Part shown: piece by piece, positions 44,133-51,665 of the stretch | Position numbering within the stretch: position 1 is the stretch's first letter | Layout: the number at the start of each line of letters is the position of its first letter | NCBI RefSeq assembly: GCF_002483225.1 | Contig: NZ_DLHL01000053.1 | Coordinates: 62,001 to 126,000 of the forward strand | DNA: 64,000 nt | DNA from: Gemmatimonas sp. UBA7669 | Lineage (GTDB): Bacteria > Gemmatimonadota > Gemmatimonadetes > Gemmatimonadales > Gemmatimonadaceae | Direction of reading: 5' to 3' | Made by a program: the position numbers and the translations under genes | The notes under the pieces: generated by a model | Databases searched by the model: none | Told to the model about the DNA's origin: nothing | The model's input: the letters and a program-made list of their open reading frames with translations, nothing else

Positions 44133-44840
44133 ATGTCCTTTATCCCCGAAGTACGCCTCGCGGTCAATCAGTACGTCGACGCGCATCTGCCTTCCGCCGC
44201 TTGGTACTCTCGGTACTTCGATTTTGTGGCAGACGCCGAGTTGGCTGATCGCCTGTCTGAGGAGTTTAGGGCGGCGCGGTCAGTATATAAGTTGCTGCGC
44301 GGCCTCGACCCCACTGATTGGTTACAGCGCGCCCAAGTGCGAATGCAGGTACTGCAGTACGCATCCATATATGAGGCGGTGATCCATCATCTTCTCTTCG
44401 ATCGCTTCAGTGACGAATCAAGTGTACGCGAGCTTGTGGAGTTCAAAGTCCTCAAACGTATCTCGATTCCAACCGCTAAGTTGGAGATGCTAAGAACTGC
44501 GCTGAGCCACAACGGACAGGAGATAATTCCAACGTATCAAGGAATCGGTCGGAATGACGAGACTAAGGTTCGCTTCGATGCTAAGGTCGATTGCGCTGTA
44601 AGGCTTGGCCTTCTTGACGTAGGGCTTGCAGCGGAGATCGCCCAGATCTACGAAGCGCGGAATGCCGTCCACATTCACGCCGAACTTCGCAAAGGTCTTC
44701 AGTACGAGATTGAGCTTGCGCGGATGGCCTATCGACGAATGGAGCCCTTCCGTGACCAGCTGGTAGCTTCACTCCGTCTTCGCGGTAAGCTTCCTGAAGG
44801 TGGGGGGCAGCCAATGACATTCAGCGAGCGGGACGTCTAA
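44133..44840 (+). CDS. Cassette gene: alpha-helical protein with HEPN-like motif
   Basis: The 235-residue, mostly helical soluble protein ends its central domain with IYEARNAVHIHAELRKG. The R-N-x-x-H-x-H pattern (Arg176, His180, His182) resembles the R-X(4-6)-H catalytic motif of HEPN ribonucleases found in toxin-antitoxin and abortive-infection systems. It has no signal peptide. It lies between attC sites 4 and 5, next to the TIR cassette. The assignment to HEPN rests on one motif and should be seen as tentative. The start at 44133 is 18 bp after the attC core. Confidence 0.6.
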   Translation: MSFIPEVRLAVNQYVDAHLPSAAWYSRYFDFVADAELADRLSEEFRAARSVYKLLRGLDPTDWLQRAQVRMQVLQYASIYEAVIHHLLFDRFSDESSVRELVEFKVLKRISIPTAKLEMLRTALSHNGQEIIPTYQGIGRNDETKVRFDAKVDCAVRLGLLDVGLAAEIAQIYEARNAVHIHAELRKGLQYEIELARMAYRRMEPFRDQLVASLRLRGKLPEGGGQPMTFSERDV

Positions 44841-44929
44841 AGATCGATGAAGCTGACAAAGGCGCCCAGCGATAATGCCTTTAGTGTACTTCAAACTTGC
44901 GCCTTCGCGGCTTAGTTTTGGCGTTCGCC
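44835..44929 (+). repeat. attC site 5
   Basis: GTCTAAA (44835-44841, one mismatch, overlapping the stop codon) opens and GTTCGCC (44923-44929) closes, 95 bp. Inner arms AAGCTGACAAAGGCGC and GCGCCTTCGCGGCTT pair well with an unpaired base. Closing core is degenerate. Confidence 0.6.
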
Positions 44930-44997
44930 AACGTCCCGGACTCCTGTCCTCACGCAAGTCAGCTAGCTGAACTTTCCCCCAACAGCGAGGCGAATCG

Positions 44998-46362
44998 TTG
45001 CGCTACGACCTGTTCATTTGTCATGCATCAGAGGACAAGTCCACCATCGCCCGAGCGCTCGCTGAGTCGCTCGTTGCTCAGGATCTTGCTGTGTGGTATG
45101 ACGAGTATTCGCTTCTCATCGGAGATTCGATTCGTCAAGCAATCGATCGTGGGCTATCAGAGTCTCGATTCGGTGTGGTCATCCTTAGTCCGGCATTCTT
45201 CGCAAAGCGGTGGACTCAGTACGAGCTAGACGGGATTGTGAACAGGGAAATGATTGCTCCAACGAGCGTCCTGCTTCCGGTCTGGCACAACGTCACCGCT
45301 GACATTGTCGCAGCATACTCTCCTTCCTTAGCCGGACGGGTTGGGGCAGATACGTCGAATGGTGTTTCTGCGGTTGTCGATGAGATCTTGAAGGTTGTGA
45401 GGCCGCGAGCAAGTCCACTGGTCGTCGCTCGAGAGGAGTTGGTTCGCAGAGGTGTAACTCCCCCCACCATAGCGAATGAGTTCTGGCTCGACGTTGTCGA
45501 GGCCGCAAATCGAGTTCCCGCAACCGGAGCCGCTGTGCCAGACGAGTCGACATGGGGTCGATGGAGTTTCCCCCTGCCGGGCGTAGATGGCACACCTGAG
45601 CAGCGTGGTTTTCGACTAGCGTGGACAGCAATGCAACTTGCCTGGACCACAGACGCGGATCACACGCCAATAGAACTGTGCACCCGACCCGAGGAAATTT
45701 GGAGCTTCTTGAATCGGAATGCCGGGCTTCTGGAAGTGTGCAAGAAGTTCCCTGAGCTAGTCGCCGAGTACGCGCCGCAGGCCACGATTCGAAACTTTGG
45801 AGGCCCGCTCGAATCGCTCTTCGATGAGGCGGCTCGCATGTCACCGCACGATGCTGATTCTGCCGAGTTGTGGTGCCTCCGGTCGCCCACGTTTCTCGGG
45901 CTCTCTCCGAGCAGAGTCGCTTACGCTTATTTCAGCGGAGGCATCTTCGGGCCGGAGGTACGTTTGCACGAAGGTGCAGACTACCTCTTCTGGCTTCTCT
46001 CACAGTCGAGCAAATGGCTCCCTGAAAATATCCACCAAGTTCTACTTCTCGGCATGAGCCAGATTAAGCATGTGTGGCTGTGGCACGGGTGGGGTTCCGG
46101 TGACGGCGAAGCGTGGGAGCACCAAGGTGCTTTCGCGGAGCAGTTGTACGCGGCCGAGGAAAGCGCACGTACCAATTTCTCGTGGACCGAGAAGACGAGA
46201 TCCGATGTTCGCGGACGAAGCCAGCGCGCGATCGAGCGCCTTGGTTTGGACTCGACGCCAGACGAACTTACCAATCGCTTCATAGATGCTGGAGTAGCGG
46301 CCATTTCTCTTCGCTTTTCGGCTGAACGAATGGCCTCTGGAAGAGCACGCCTTGTCGAATAG
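44998..46362 (+). CDS. Cassette gene: TIR-domain protein
   Basis: The protein has 454 residues. The N-terminal TIR domain (about 3-125) starts YDLFICHASEDKSTIARALA, has the WYDEYSLLIGDSIRQAIDRG loop and FGVVILSPAFFAKRWTQYEL, with Glu76 at the position of the catalytic Glu of NAD+-cleaving TIRs. The remaining 330 residues are not recognised and could sense an infection signal. A TTG at 44998 preceded by GAGG is the only possible start, as a stop precedes it in frame at 44968. The gene at 46419 follows after 56 bp with no complete attC between, so both seem to be in one cassette. Bacterial TIR proteins mostly act in anti-phage defence. Confidence 0.83.
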   Translation: MRYDLFICHASEDKSTIARALAESLVAQDLAVWYDEYSLLIGDSIRQAIDRGLSESRFGVVILSPAFFAKRWTQYELDGIVNREMIAPTSVLLPVWHNVTADIVAAYSPSLAGRVGADTSNGVSAVVDEILKVVRPRASPLVVAREELVRRGVTPPTIANEFWLDVVEAANRVPATGAAVPDESTWGRWSFPLPGVDGTPEQRGFRLAWTAMQLAWTTDADHTPIELCTRPEEIWSFLNRNAGLLEVCKKFPELVAEYAPQATIRNFGGPLESLFDEAARMSPHDADSAELWCLRSPTFLGLSPSRVAYAYFSGGIFGPEVRLHEGADYLFWLLSQSSKWLPENIHQVLLLGMSQIKHVWLWHGWGSGDGEAWEHQGAFAEQLYAAEESARTNFSWTEKTRSDVRGRSQRAIERLGLDSTPDELTNRFIDAGVAAISLRFSAERMASGRARLVE

Positions 46363-46418
46363 CTGGCTGCGTTACGCTGGCTGACTTCGCGCCCGACGTC
46401 CATCAGGAGACCTAACAT

Positions 46419-47177
46419 ATGACAGCACCGAGAGCCTTTCAGGCACGAGTCAATCCTCTAGCCTTCCCTGAGGTAGACGAGCCTTTCGCGAGCATCGTCA
46501 ACCAGCCGGTGAGCGCGGAAGCAGTACTCCGCTTTGCAACCGGAATCGACGTGGTAAGCGACCTCGATAGCACGATCGCACGGTATCGTGAAATTAGCCC
46601 GGAGCCGATGCAACTTAGCTTCGCGCCACTCGATCGTCGCGTAGATCAGAAGTTGATTTCACCGCTTCGTGCGGCGAAGGCCGCGTACATGCTTGGAACA
46701 CCGATGGCAACAGTAGCGCTCAGCGGAGCGGTTGCCGAGATGGTCGCCGTACTCATATGGGAAATGGCGGAAGTCACAGTGAATGGAGAATCAATCACAA
46801 CCGATTTAGAGCTTGCGCTTTTCGGATATGCGTTTGAGAAGCTTGGTCAAGAGCGGCGCGTCTCGGTCCTTAAGGCCTACGGATTGATCCCACATGAGGC
46901 TGTGGACGACTTCACCCAGATACGACTGCTTCGGAAGAAGTATCTCCACTTGTGGTCTCAGGATTATGGCTCGCTGACCGTTGATGCGGTGTCATGCTAT
47001 CACGCCGCAGTAAGGCTAGCCGTGCGTGCAATCGGTCAAATCGGCGATGGCGGCATGATTGCGCTCACGGGGGCAATGCTGCGCTACTTGGAACGGGCGG
47101 GTCACTTAGAAGACACCGACTTCCGAGATTCATTAGAACAACCAAGGCGAGAACCAGACTCTGACACCGCTGTCTGA
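46419..47177 (+). CDS. Cassette gene: partner of the TIR protein, HEPN-like motif
   Basis: The 252-residue soluble protein is mostly helical and starts at an ATG with AGGAG six to ten bases upstream. Residues 168-181 read QIRLLRKKYLHLWS, where Arg172-x4-His177 fits the R-X(4-6)-H motif of HEPN ribonucleases. It directly follows the TIR gene in the same orientation, with only part of an attC-like core (ACCTAAC) between, so the two may work as a two-gene system. The exact family was not recognised. The stop codon lies within attC site 6. Confidence 0.62.
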   Translation: MTAPRAFQARVNPLAFPEVDEPFASIVNQPVSAEAVLRFATGIDVVSDLDSTIARYREISPEPMQLSFAPLDRRVDQKLISPLRAAKAAYMLGTPMATVALSGAVAEMVAVLIWEMAEVTVNGESITTDLELALFGYAFEKLGQERRVSVLKAYGLIPHEAVDDFTQIRLLRKKYLHLWSQDYGSLTVDAVSCYHAAVRLAVRAIGQIGDGGMIALTGAMLRYLERAGHLEDTDFRDSLEQPRREPDSDTAV

Positions 47178-47277
47178 CGAATCACTGCTGCCGACAGGGC
47201 GTGTTCGGTACGCGGCTGGCTCACTCCGCTCGCTTGCCGCATAATTTTCAGGCCCTGCGTCAGAACTTCGCGTAAAT
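47171..47277 (+). repeat. attC site 6
   Basis: GTCTGAC (47171-47177, overlapping the stop codon) opens and GTAAATC (47271-47277) closes, each one or two mismatches from consensus. Inner arms GCTGCCGACAGGGC and GGCCCTGCGTCAGAAC are almost identical to those of site 1, and the loop shares GGCTGGCTCACT. Confidence 0.7.
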
Positions 47278-47297
47278 CGGCAAACCTTGGAGGTCCG

Positions 47298-47759
47298 ATG
47301 CAAGTCAGTCGAGTGCTCAGGGGAGTTGTCGGGACTGCCCTTACGTGGGGAGTGGCTTTCACCGTGCTCGCCGCTCCGGCGCTGCTCTGGATGTTCACCC
47401 ACGTACCGGCAAACGAGAGCGCCCTCGGACAGGTCTGGCGTTGGTCTACGGAGTACTTCCCGATCGCGTTCCGCCAGGGCGCACTGCTCGGGGCTGGCTA
47501 CGCGGGCGCCCTACTCCTGCTTGGCCGTCGACCGCGCTCGGTACACGACTTCTCGTACGTCACTGTTGGTATTATCGGGGGACTGGCCGCCGTCGCTACC
47601 ACCGTCGTCGGCAAGCTCGCCGGCGTCGGGGTGATCACGGGCCCGCTGATCTTGCTCTTGGGAGTCACTACGTCCACGCTCTCACTGGCGATCGCCAGGC
47701 GCGCTCCTGAGGGCCGCGTCCTTCATTCGCCGGACGAGGGACGGCTACCGGCCGCTTAA
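47298..47759 (+). CDS. Cassette gene: small membrane protein
   Basis: The 153-residue protein has about four membrane helices (ALTWGVAFTVLAAPALLWMF; GALLGAGYAGALLLLG; VTVGIIGGLAAVATTVVG; VITGPLILLLGVTTSTLSL). The ATG at 47298 has GGAGG at good spacing. No family was recognised. A truncated paralogue lies at 50201. Its stop codon is inside the opening core of attC site 7. Confidence 0.6.
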   Translation: MQVSRVLRGVVGTALTWGVAFTVLAAPALLWMFTHVPANESALGQVWRWSTEYFPIAFRQGALLGAGYAGALLLLGRRPRSVHDFSYVTVGIIGGLAAVATTVVGKLAGVGVITGPLILLLGVTTSTLSLAIARRAPEGRVLHSPDEGRLPAA

Positions 47760-47862
47760 CGGGTCGTTGTGGCCGACGGGGCTGGGATCGTGGTGGCGAC
47801 TGGCTCATTTCGTTCGGCTGTCGCATTGTTATGGGGCCCCGCGGCAGAGTATTGTGTTCCGA
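47754..47862 (+). repeat. attC site 7
   Basis: GCTTAAC (47754-47760) is an exact RYYYAAC match overlapping the TAA stop. The inner arms GTGGCCGACGGGGC and GGCCCCGCGGCAGAG pair well. The closing core GTTCCGA (47856-47862) is degenerate. The loop (GACTGGCTCATTTCGTTCGG) belongs to the same subfamily as sites 1, 6 and 8. Confidence 0.72.
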
Positions 47863-47883
47863 GGCCCACTACTCGAGAGAATC

Positions 47884-48465
47884 ATGCGAATCCTTGATCA
47901 CCCCTTGAGCACCCGGCGCTTCCTGCAGATTGGCTTGGTTGTCGCCGGCGCAGTCACTGGCGCGGTCTTCGGCCTTGTCCTAACCCGGCTCGGCAAGATC
48001 GCGACGGGCGCCCCGCCAACGACTATTGCGAACTATCTGTGGAATGCCGCCGTCTTTGGTGCCATCGCGGCGGTCGTGAGCCCGGTGTTCACGTGGTCGG
48101 AGCTCCGCCCGGTACCGCTCTGGCGTACGCTCGTTGAGCCGCTCGCCGCCGCAGTCGCTGGCGGCTGTGCCGCGGTGATCATCGGAGTGCCGGTGCTGAT
48201 TCTTGTGTTGCCGCCGCTTGGCCTTGGGTTGGGCATCGCCAATCTCCGGCGCCGGTATCCGGACAACGTCAACGCCCAAGCGTTGGCAGCAGGTCCGGAA
48301 ATGCCGCGTGTCGGGGAGTGGCCGACCGCACCGTTCCATGAAAAACGAATCTCTGCACAACGTATCGCTGCTGCCGACCGGACAACCATAAGATTTCGGC
48401 TGGCTCACTCCGTTCGCCTGTCGCAATATGGCCGGGCTCCGGGCCAGAGCTTGGCGTTGGACTAA
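47884..48465 (+). CDS. Cassette gene: small membrane protein running into attC
   Basis: The protein has 193 residues with about three membrane helices (FLQIGLVVAGAVTGAVFGLV; YLWNAAVFGAIAAVVSPVF; LAAAVAGGCAAVIIGVPVLI). The body ends around EWPTAPFHEKRI, and the last roughly 37 residues are simply the translation of attC site 8 (48355-48462). The natural stop has been lost, or the cassette was inserted so that the frame runs through. No family was recognised. The ATG at 47884 lies 21 bp after attC site 7. Confidence 0.55.
   Translation: MRILDHPLSTRRFLQIGLVVAGAVTGAVFGLVLTRLGKIATGAPPTTIANYLWNAAVFGAIAAVVSPVFTWSELRPVPLWRTLVEPLAAAVAGGCAAVIIGVPVLILVLPPLGLGLGIANLRRRYPDNVNAQALAAGPEMPRVGEWPTAPFHEKRISAQRIAAADRTTIRFRLAHSVRLSQYGRAPGQSLALD
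48355..48462 (+). repeat. attC site 8
   Basis: GCACAAC (48355-48361, one mismatch) opens and GTTGGAC (48456-48462, exact match, in GCGTTGGAC) closes. Inner arms GCTGCTGCCGACCGG and CCGGGCCAGAGC pair with a bulge. The loop GGCTGGCTCACTCCGTTCGC matches site 1. Confidence 0.78.
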
Positions 48466-48487
48466 ACTCATACGTCAACCAGTCAAC

Positions 48488-49468
48488 ATGAATATCGTTC
48501 GCAGTATAAAAAATGTCCTCGGTGTCGTAGTGCTGGCTTCGACCGCGCAGTCGCTACTCGCGCAAAGCACGTTCGCGCCGGTTGCCGAAGCGGTCACCGT
48601 GCCGCGCGCACCGGGGCACCTCGAGGGCACCCTGCTCGTACCTCGCACGAGTACGCCGGTGCCTGTCGTATTGCTCATCGCCGGCTCCGGTGCGACGGAC
48701 CGCGACGGGAACGGGCCGGGCTACGCGCCCGGGACACTCCGCCAACTTGCCGAATCACTTGCCGTGCGCAACGTCGCGACGCTGCGCTTCGACAAACGGT
48801 ATCTTGGTGGGAGTCTGTCAGCGAGCGTGCCGGAGGTGCAGTTGACCTTCGAGCTGTTGGCCGAGGACGTGGCGGCGTGGGTCCACAGTCTTGCTGCCGA
48901 CCGTCGCTTCACGCGCGTCATCGTGGCGGGGCACAGCGAGGGGGCCCTACTTGGACTTCTCGCCATGCGACAGTCGCCCGGCGCCGCCTACGTCTCGCTC
49001 GCCGGTTTCGCGCGTCCGGCCTACGAGGGACTGCATGACCAGTTGGCTGCGGCTTTGCCGGCGCCACTGCTTACCCAATCAGACCGCATTCTGGAGCGCC
49101 TGAAACGCGGTCAGCGCACCGATTCAGTACCGCCGGGGCTCGCGTCCGTATTCCGGCCGAGCGTGCAGCCGTACATGATCTCGTGGTTCAAATACTCGGG
49201 CCGAGAGGAGATCGCGCGTCTCACCAAGCCGTGCCTGATTGTTCAGGGTGATCGCGACCTCCAGGTTGCGCCGACCGAGGCAGACCTGTTGCTGGAAGCG
49301 AACCCGCGCTGCGCGGTTTTGCGGATAGCGGACATGAATCACGTACTCAAGGAGACGACGGCCGGTGATCCGTCAGGGCAGCTCCCGACGTACAGAGCGC
49401 CAGACCCACGGTTGGCGCCAAGACTTGTGGACGCGATCGCCGCATTCGCCAAGGCCGGGGCGCCATAG
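48488..49468 (+). CDS. Cassette gene: exported alpha/beta hydrolase
   Basis: The 326-residue protein has a signal peptide (about 1-26, ending SLLAQS). It has the LLIAGSGATDRDGNGPGY oxyanion region, the nucleophile elbow VAGHSEGALLG, an acid in QGDRDLQVAP and a catalytic His in DMNHVLKE, the usual order of the serine-hydrolase fold. The substrate is unknown. It starts 25 bp after attC site 8; no attC was found directly after it, so it may share a cassette with the DUF433/DUF5615 pair. A distant relative is at 54075. Confidence 0.75.
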   Translation: MNIVRSIKNVLGVVVLASTAQSLLAQSTFAPVAEAVTVPRAPGHLEGTLLVPRTSTPVPVVLLIAGSGATDRDGNGPGYAPGTLRQLAESLAVRNVATLRFDKRYLGGSLSASVPEVQLTFELLAEDVAAWVHSLAADRRFTRVIVAGHSEGALLGLLAMRQSPGAAYVSLAGFARPAYEGLHDQLAAALPAPLLTQSDRILERLKRGQRTDSVPPGLASVFRPSVQPYMISWFKYSGREEIARLTKPCLIVQGDRDLQVAPTEADLLLEANPRCAVLRIADMNHVLKETTAGDPSGQLPTYRAPDPRLAPRLVDAIAAFAKAGAP

Positions 49469-49557
49469 GTTGCTAGCCAATCCGAGTGGCGACGGGCGGT
49501 GGATCCTATCGGGAGTTGCGCGTCTGGCGTAGATTTCAGGGAAACAGGTCTCCCTCT

Positions 49558-49788
49558 ATGTCACACAACGAACTCCTGGCGCGCATCACCATTCGTCCCG
49601 AGCAGTGTGGGGGCCGCCCCTGCATTCGCGGGATGCGCATGCGCGTGATCGACGTACTGGAACTTTTGGCGGCTGGCGAGTCGCAGGCGCAGATCCTGGA
49701 GGACTACCCGTACCTGGAGGCGGACGATATCGCAGCGTGTCTGTTGTACGCTGCACGTCGTCTGAATCACCCCAACGTCGCGGCATAG
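49558..49788 (+). CDS. DUF433 antitoxin
   Basis: This 76-residue protein is of the DUF433 (VapB-like) family. It contains RITIRPEQCGGRPCIRGMRM followed by RVIDVLELLAAGESQAQILE and the C-terminal IAACLLYAARRLNHP, all hallmark segments. It is followed after 3 bp by a DUF5615 PIN-like toxin gene, the usual partner. A close paralogue lies at 55093 without a toxin. Confidence 0.86.
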   Translation: MSHNELLARITIRPEQCGGRPCIRGMRMRVIDVLELLAAGESQAQILEDYPYLEADDIAACLLYAARRLNHPNVAA

Positions 49789-49791
49789 GGC

Positions 49792-50169
49792 GTGCCGGTA
49801 GAACCCGGTGCGAGCTCCGCAAAGGTCCAGGTTTGGGTGGATGCGCAGTTGCCTCCTGCGCTGGCCCGCTGGTTGAGCGACACGCATGGTGTCGCAGCGA
49901 GGCACGTCGAGGATGTGGAGCAGCTCTCGGCAGAGGATTCAGAGATCTTCGCGGCGGCGCGCGCCGTGGAAGCGAGCGTGGTTGTGACGAAGGACGAGGA
50001 CTTTGTGCTCTTGGTGGAGCGATTCGGCCCTCCGCCTCAGATTGTCTGGGTCACCTGTGGGAACATCCGAAACGCAGAACTTCGCGACCTGGTACTCGGT
50101 GCGTGGCCACGCGTCGCGGAATTGCTAGCGAGCGGCGAGCCGTTGGTTGAGATAGGTCGTCGTGTCTAA
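49792..50169 (+). CDS. DUF5615 PIN-like toxin
   Basis: This 125-residue PIN-like protein is the predicted ribonuclease toxin of the DUF433 pair. The N-terminal strand VWVDAQLPPALARWLSD has the first metal-ligand Asp, and VVVTKDEDFVLLVERFG holds the second acidic cluster, followed by WVTCGNIRNAEL. It starts with GTG 3 bp after the antitoxin stop and ends inside the collapsed attC at 50164. Confidence 0.85.
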   Translation: MPVEPGASSAKVQVWVDAQLPPALARWLSDTHGVAARHVEDVEQLSAEDSEIFAAARAVEASVVVTKDEDFVLLVERFGPPPQIVWVTCGNIRNAELRDLVLGAWPRVAELLASGEPLVEIGRRV

Positions 50170-50181
50170 CGCGCGCTAGGC
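50164..50181 (+). repeat. Collapsed attC (site 9)
   Basis: GTCTAAC (50164-50170, exact RYYYAAC, overlapping the toxin stop) is followed after only four bases by GCTAGGC (50175-50181), one base from GTTAGGC. The text after it (GGCCAACCTCGGAGGTCCG) matches the start of the cassette at 47278. This looks like an attC whose stem-loop has been deleted, leaving the two outer cores. Confidence 0.5.
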
Positions 50182-50200
50182 GGCCAACCTCGGAGGTCCG

Positions 50201-50440
50201 ATGCAAGTCCGTCGAGTGCTCAGGGGAGTCACGACGTCCACCCTCTCACTCGCGATCGCCAGGCACGCTCCCGAGGGCCGCCTCCTCCAATCGTCGGACG
50301 AGCCGCGGCCACCGGCCGCTCAGTGGGTGATCGCTGCCGCCGGGCCGGCTACCGCTGTCGCATTGCCTTCAGATTTCGCGAAAGAGCTTTCCGTTCGACT
50401 GCTGGTATCTGTCAACCAGAACGAGAGGATGTGTTCATGA
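50201..50440 (+). pseudogene. Internally deleted copy of the 47298 membrane-protein cassette gene
   Basis: The ribosome-binding site and first codons (MQVRRVLRGV) match 47298 (MQVSRVLRGV), and the end (TTSTLSLAIARHAPEGRL) matches its C-terminus. A 339-bp in-frame block coding for the membrane helices is missing; both ends of the block in the parent are GGGAGT (47321-47326 and 47660-47665), and one GGGAGT remains here (50224-50229). The parent stop GCTTAA has become GCTCAG, so the frame runs on into an attC remnant. Confidence 0.85.
50318..50399 (+). repeat. Degenerate attC site 10
   Basis: GCTCAGT at 50318-50324 stands where GCTTAAC is in site 7, and GTTCGAC (50393-50399) closes. The right part GCGAAAGAGCTTTCCGTTC aligns with GCGGCAGAGCTTTGCGTTG of site 1. 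The left inner arm is CGCTGCCGCCGGGCC. The site is clearly decayed. Confidence 0.5.
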
Positions 50441-51646
50441 AGTGCCTCGCCTTGATTCTCGGACTTGTCTCGTGCGTGCCGTTCCAAGCCGGCGCCCAAG
50501 GCCGCGCGGACACCGCTCGTCGCATCGTCATTCCCCTCGAGCGTGCTGTCGATGATCAACCGACCGGGGCCCTCAGCGGACAAACCAACATCTTCTTCTC
50601 GCCAGTGTCCGAAGCGGCTGTCGATTCGGTGCTCATGGCCAAGGAATGGATGCGACCGGAGATCGCGGACGTCATTGATCAAGCTGGAGTGCAGAAAGTT
50701 CCGTGTTCTCCGCTACACCATTGAAGGTGATACCACACGTCGATACGTGCTCGACACGGCAGGCACACTGGATTTCACGAATGGCCTACCTCTCACGTTC
50801 GAACGTATCGGTGAGGTGATGGTCGCCAGGGCGTCAGTACGCGTTCGCGCTGCAAGTGGACAGGAAGTCACGGTGCCCATCCAGGTGATGTACGCTGGCA
50901 AGTACACATACGCACGCATTACGGAAATGCGGACTGGTTACGCCGAGATTGGCAATCGCAAATACGCGGTTCGGGTTCAGCCGCGAAGCCGAGGTCATCC
51001 GTTTTATGCCAACACCATTGGAACACGGTTTCTGATCGACCTCGACTCCGACGGGGTTTTCTCGACGGCTACATCCCGGCTGGTCAATGGACGACCCGTT
51101 GCCTCGGAAGAAGCTGAACCCGAGACTCCTTTCGCTTTGTCCGGCGTGTACTACGACATCGAGTCCATCGACCCGCTGGGCAGCATGCTGGTTCTTCGAC
51201 CAACGACAAGCACCACGGCCGTCGCAGCAGGATTCAAGCCGCCGCAGTTTGTAGCGCTCGATCTGACTGGCCGTACGGTCACACTTTCGAATAGCCAGCA
51301 GAAGCCCATCCTGCTGGAGTTCTGGTCTACCGAATGCCCCTATTCGGAGGCGATTCGGGAGTCGCTCAACGCGCTCTATTCAAGCCGGAGCGAAGAGTTT
51401 GCGTGGATCGCCATGTCGCGAGAAACGAGTGGGGCGACAGTGGGAGAGTTCCTGCGAAGCAAGCCTCGGCTGGCTCAAGTGGTGTTGGCCGACACGGCGA
51501 CGTGGAAACGATTCAATCCAAAGCCGATAACCCCGCTTTTTGTCTTGCTGGACTCGCAGGGAACGATCGCGTATGTCACATCGGGCGCTGACGCCTTGCC
51601 GGCGATCGTCGCAAAGTTGAATGAACTTCGCGTGGCCCGCCGGTAG
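50437..51646 (+). pseudogene. Thioredoxin-fold (TlpA-like) exported protein, frameshifted
   Basis: The first part starts at the ATG at 50437 with a signal peptide (MKCLALILGLVSCVPFQAGA), then the frame ends in a stop at 50724. The rest continues in the next frame from about 50696 (KFRVLRYTIEGDTTRRYVLD) to 51646. The joint is the A-rich CAGAAAGTTCC at 50692-50702, where one extra base would explain the shift. The C-terminal half is thioredoxin-like (ILLEFWSTECPYSEAIRESL, then PKPITPLFVLLDSQGTIAYV); the usual W-C-x-x-C is replaced by E-C-P-Y-S, with one Cys only. Confidence 0.78.
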
Positions 51647-51665
51647 CTCACTGCGGCATATCGCC

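Noticed and set aside
46363..46418. attC between the TIR gene and its partner
   Set aside because: Only an ACCTAAC-like core and a GCGTTACGC string are present within 56 bp; inner arms and correct core order are missing.
50692..50724. Programmed ribosomal frameshift in the TlpA-like gene
   Set aside because: The A run is short, there is no stimulatory hairpin or internal Shine-Dalgarno at suitable spacing, and the neighbouring genes are also decaying, so mutation is simpler.
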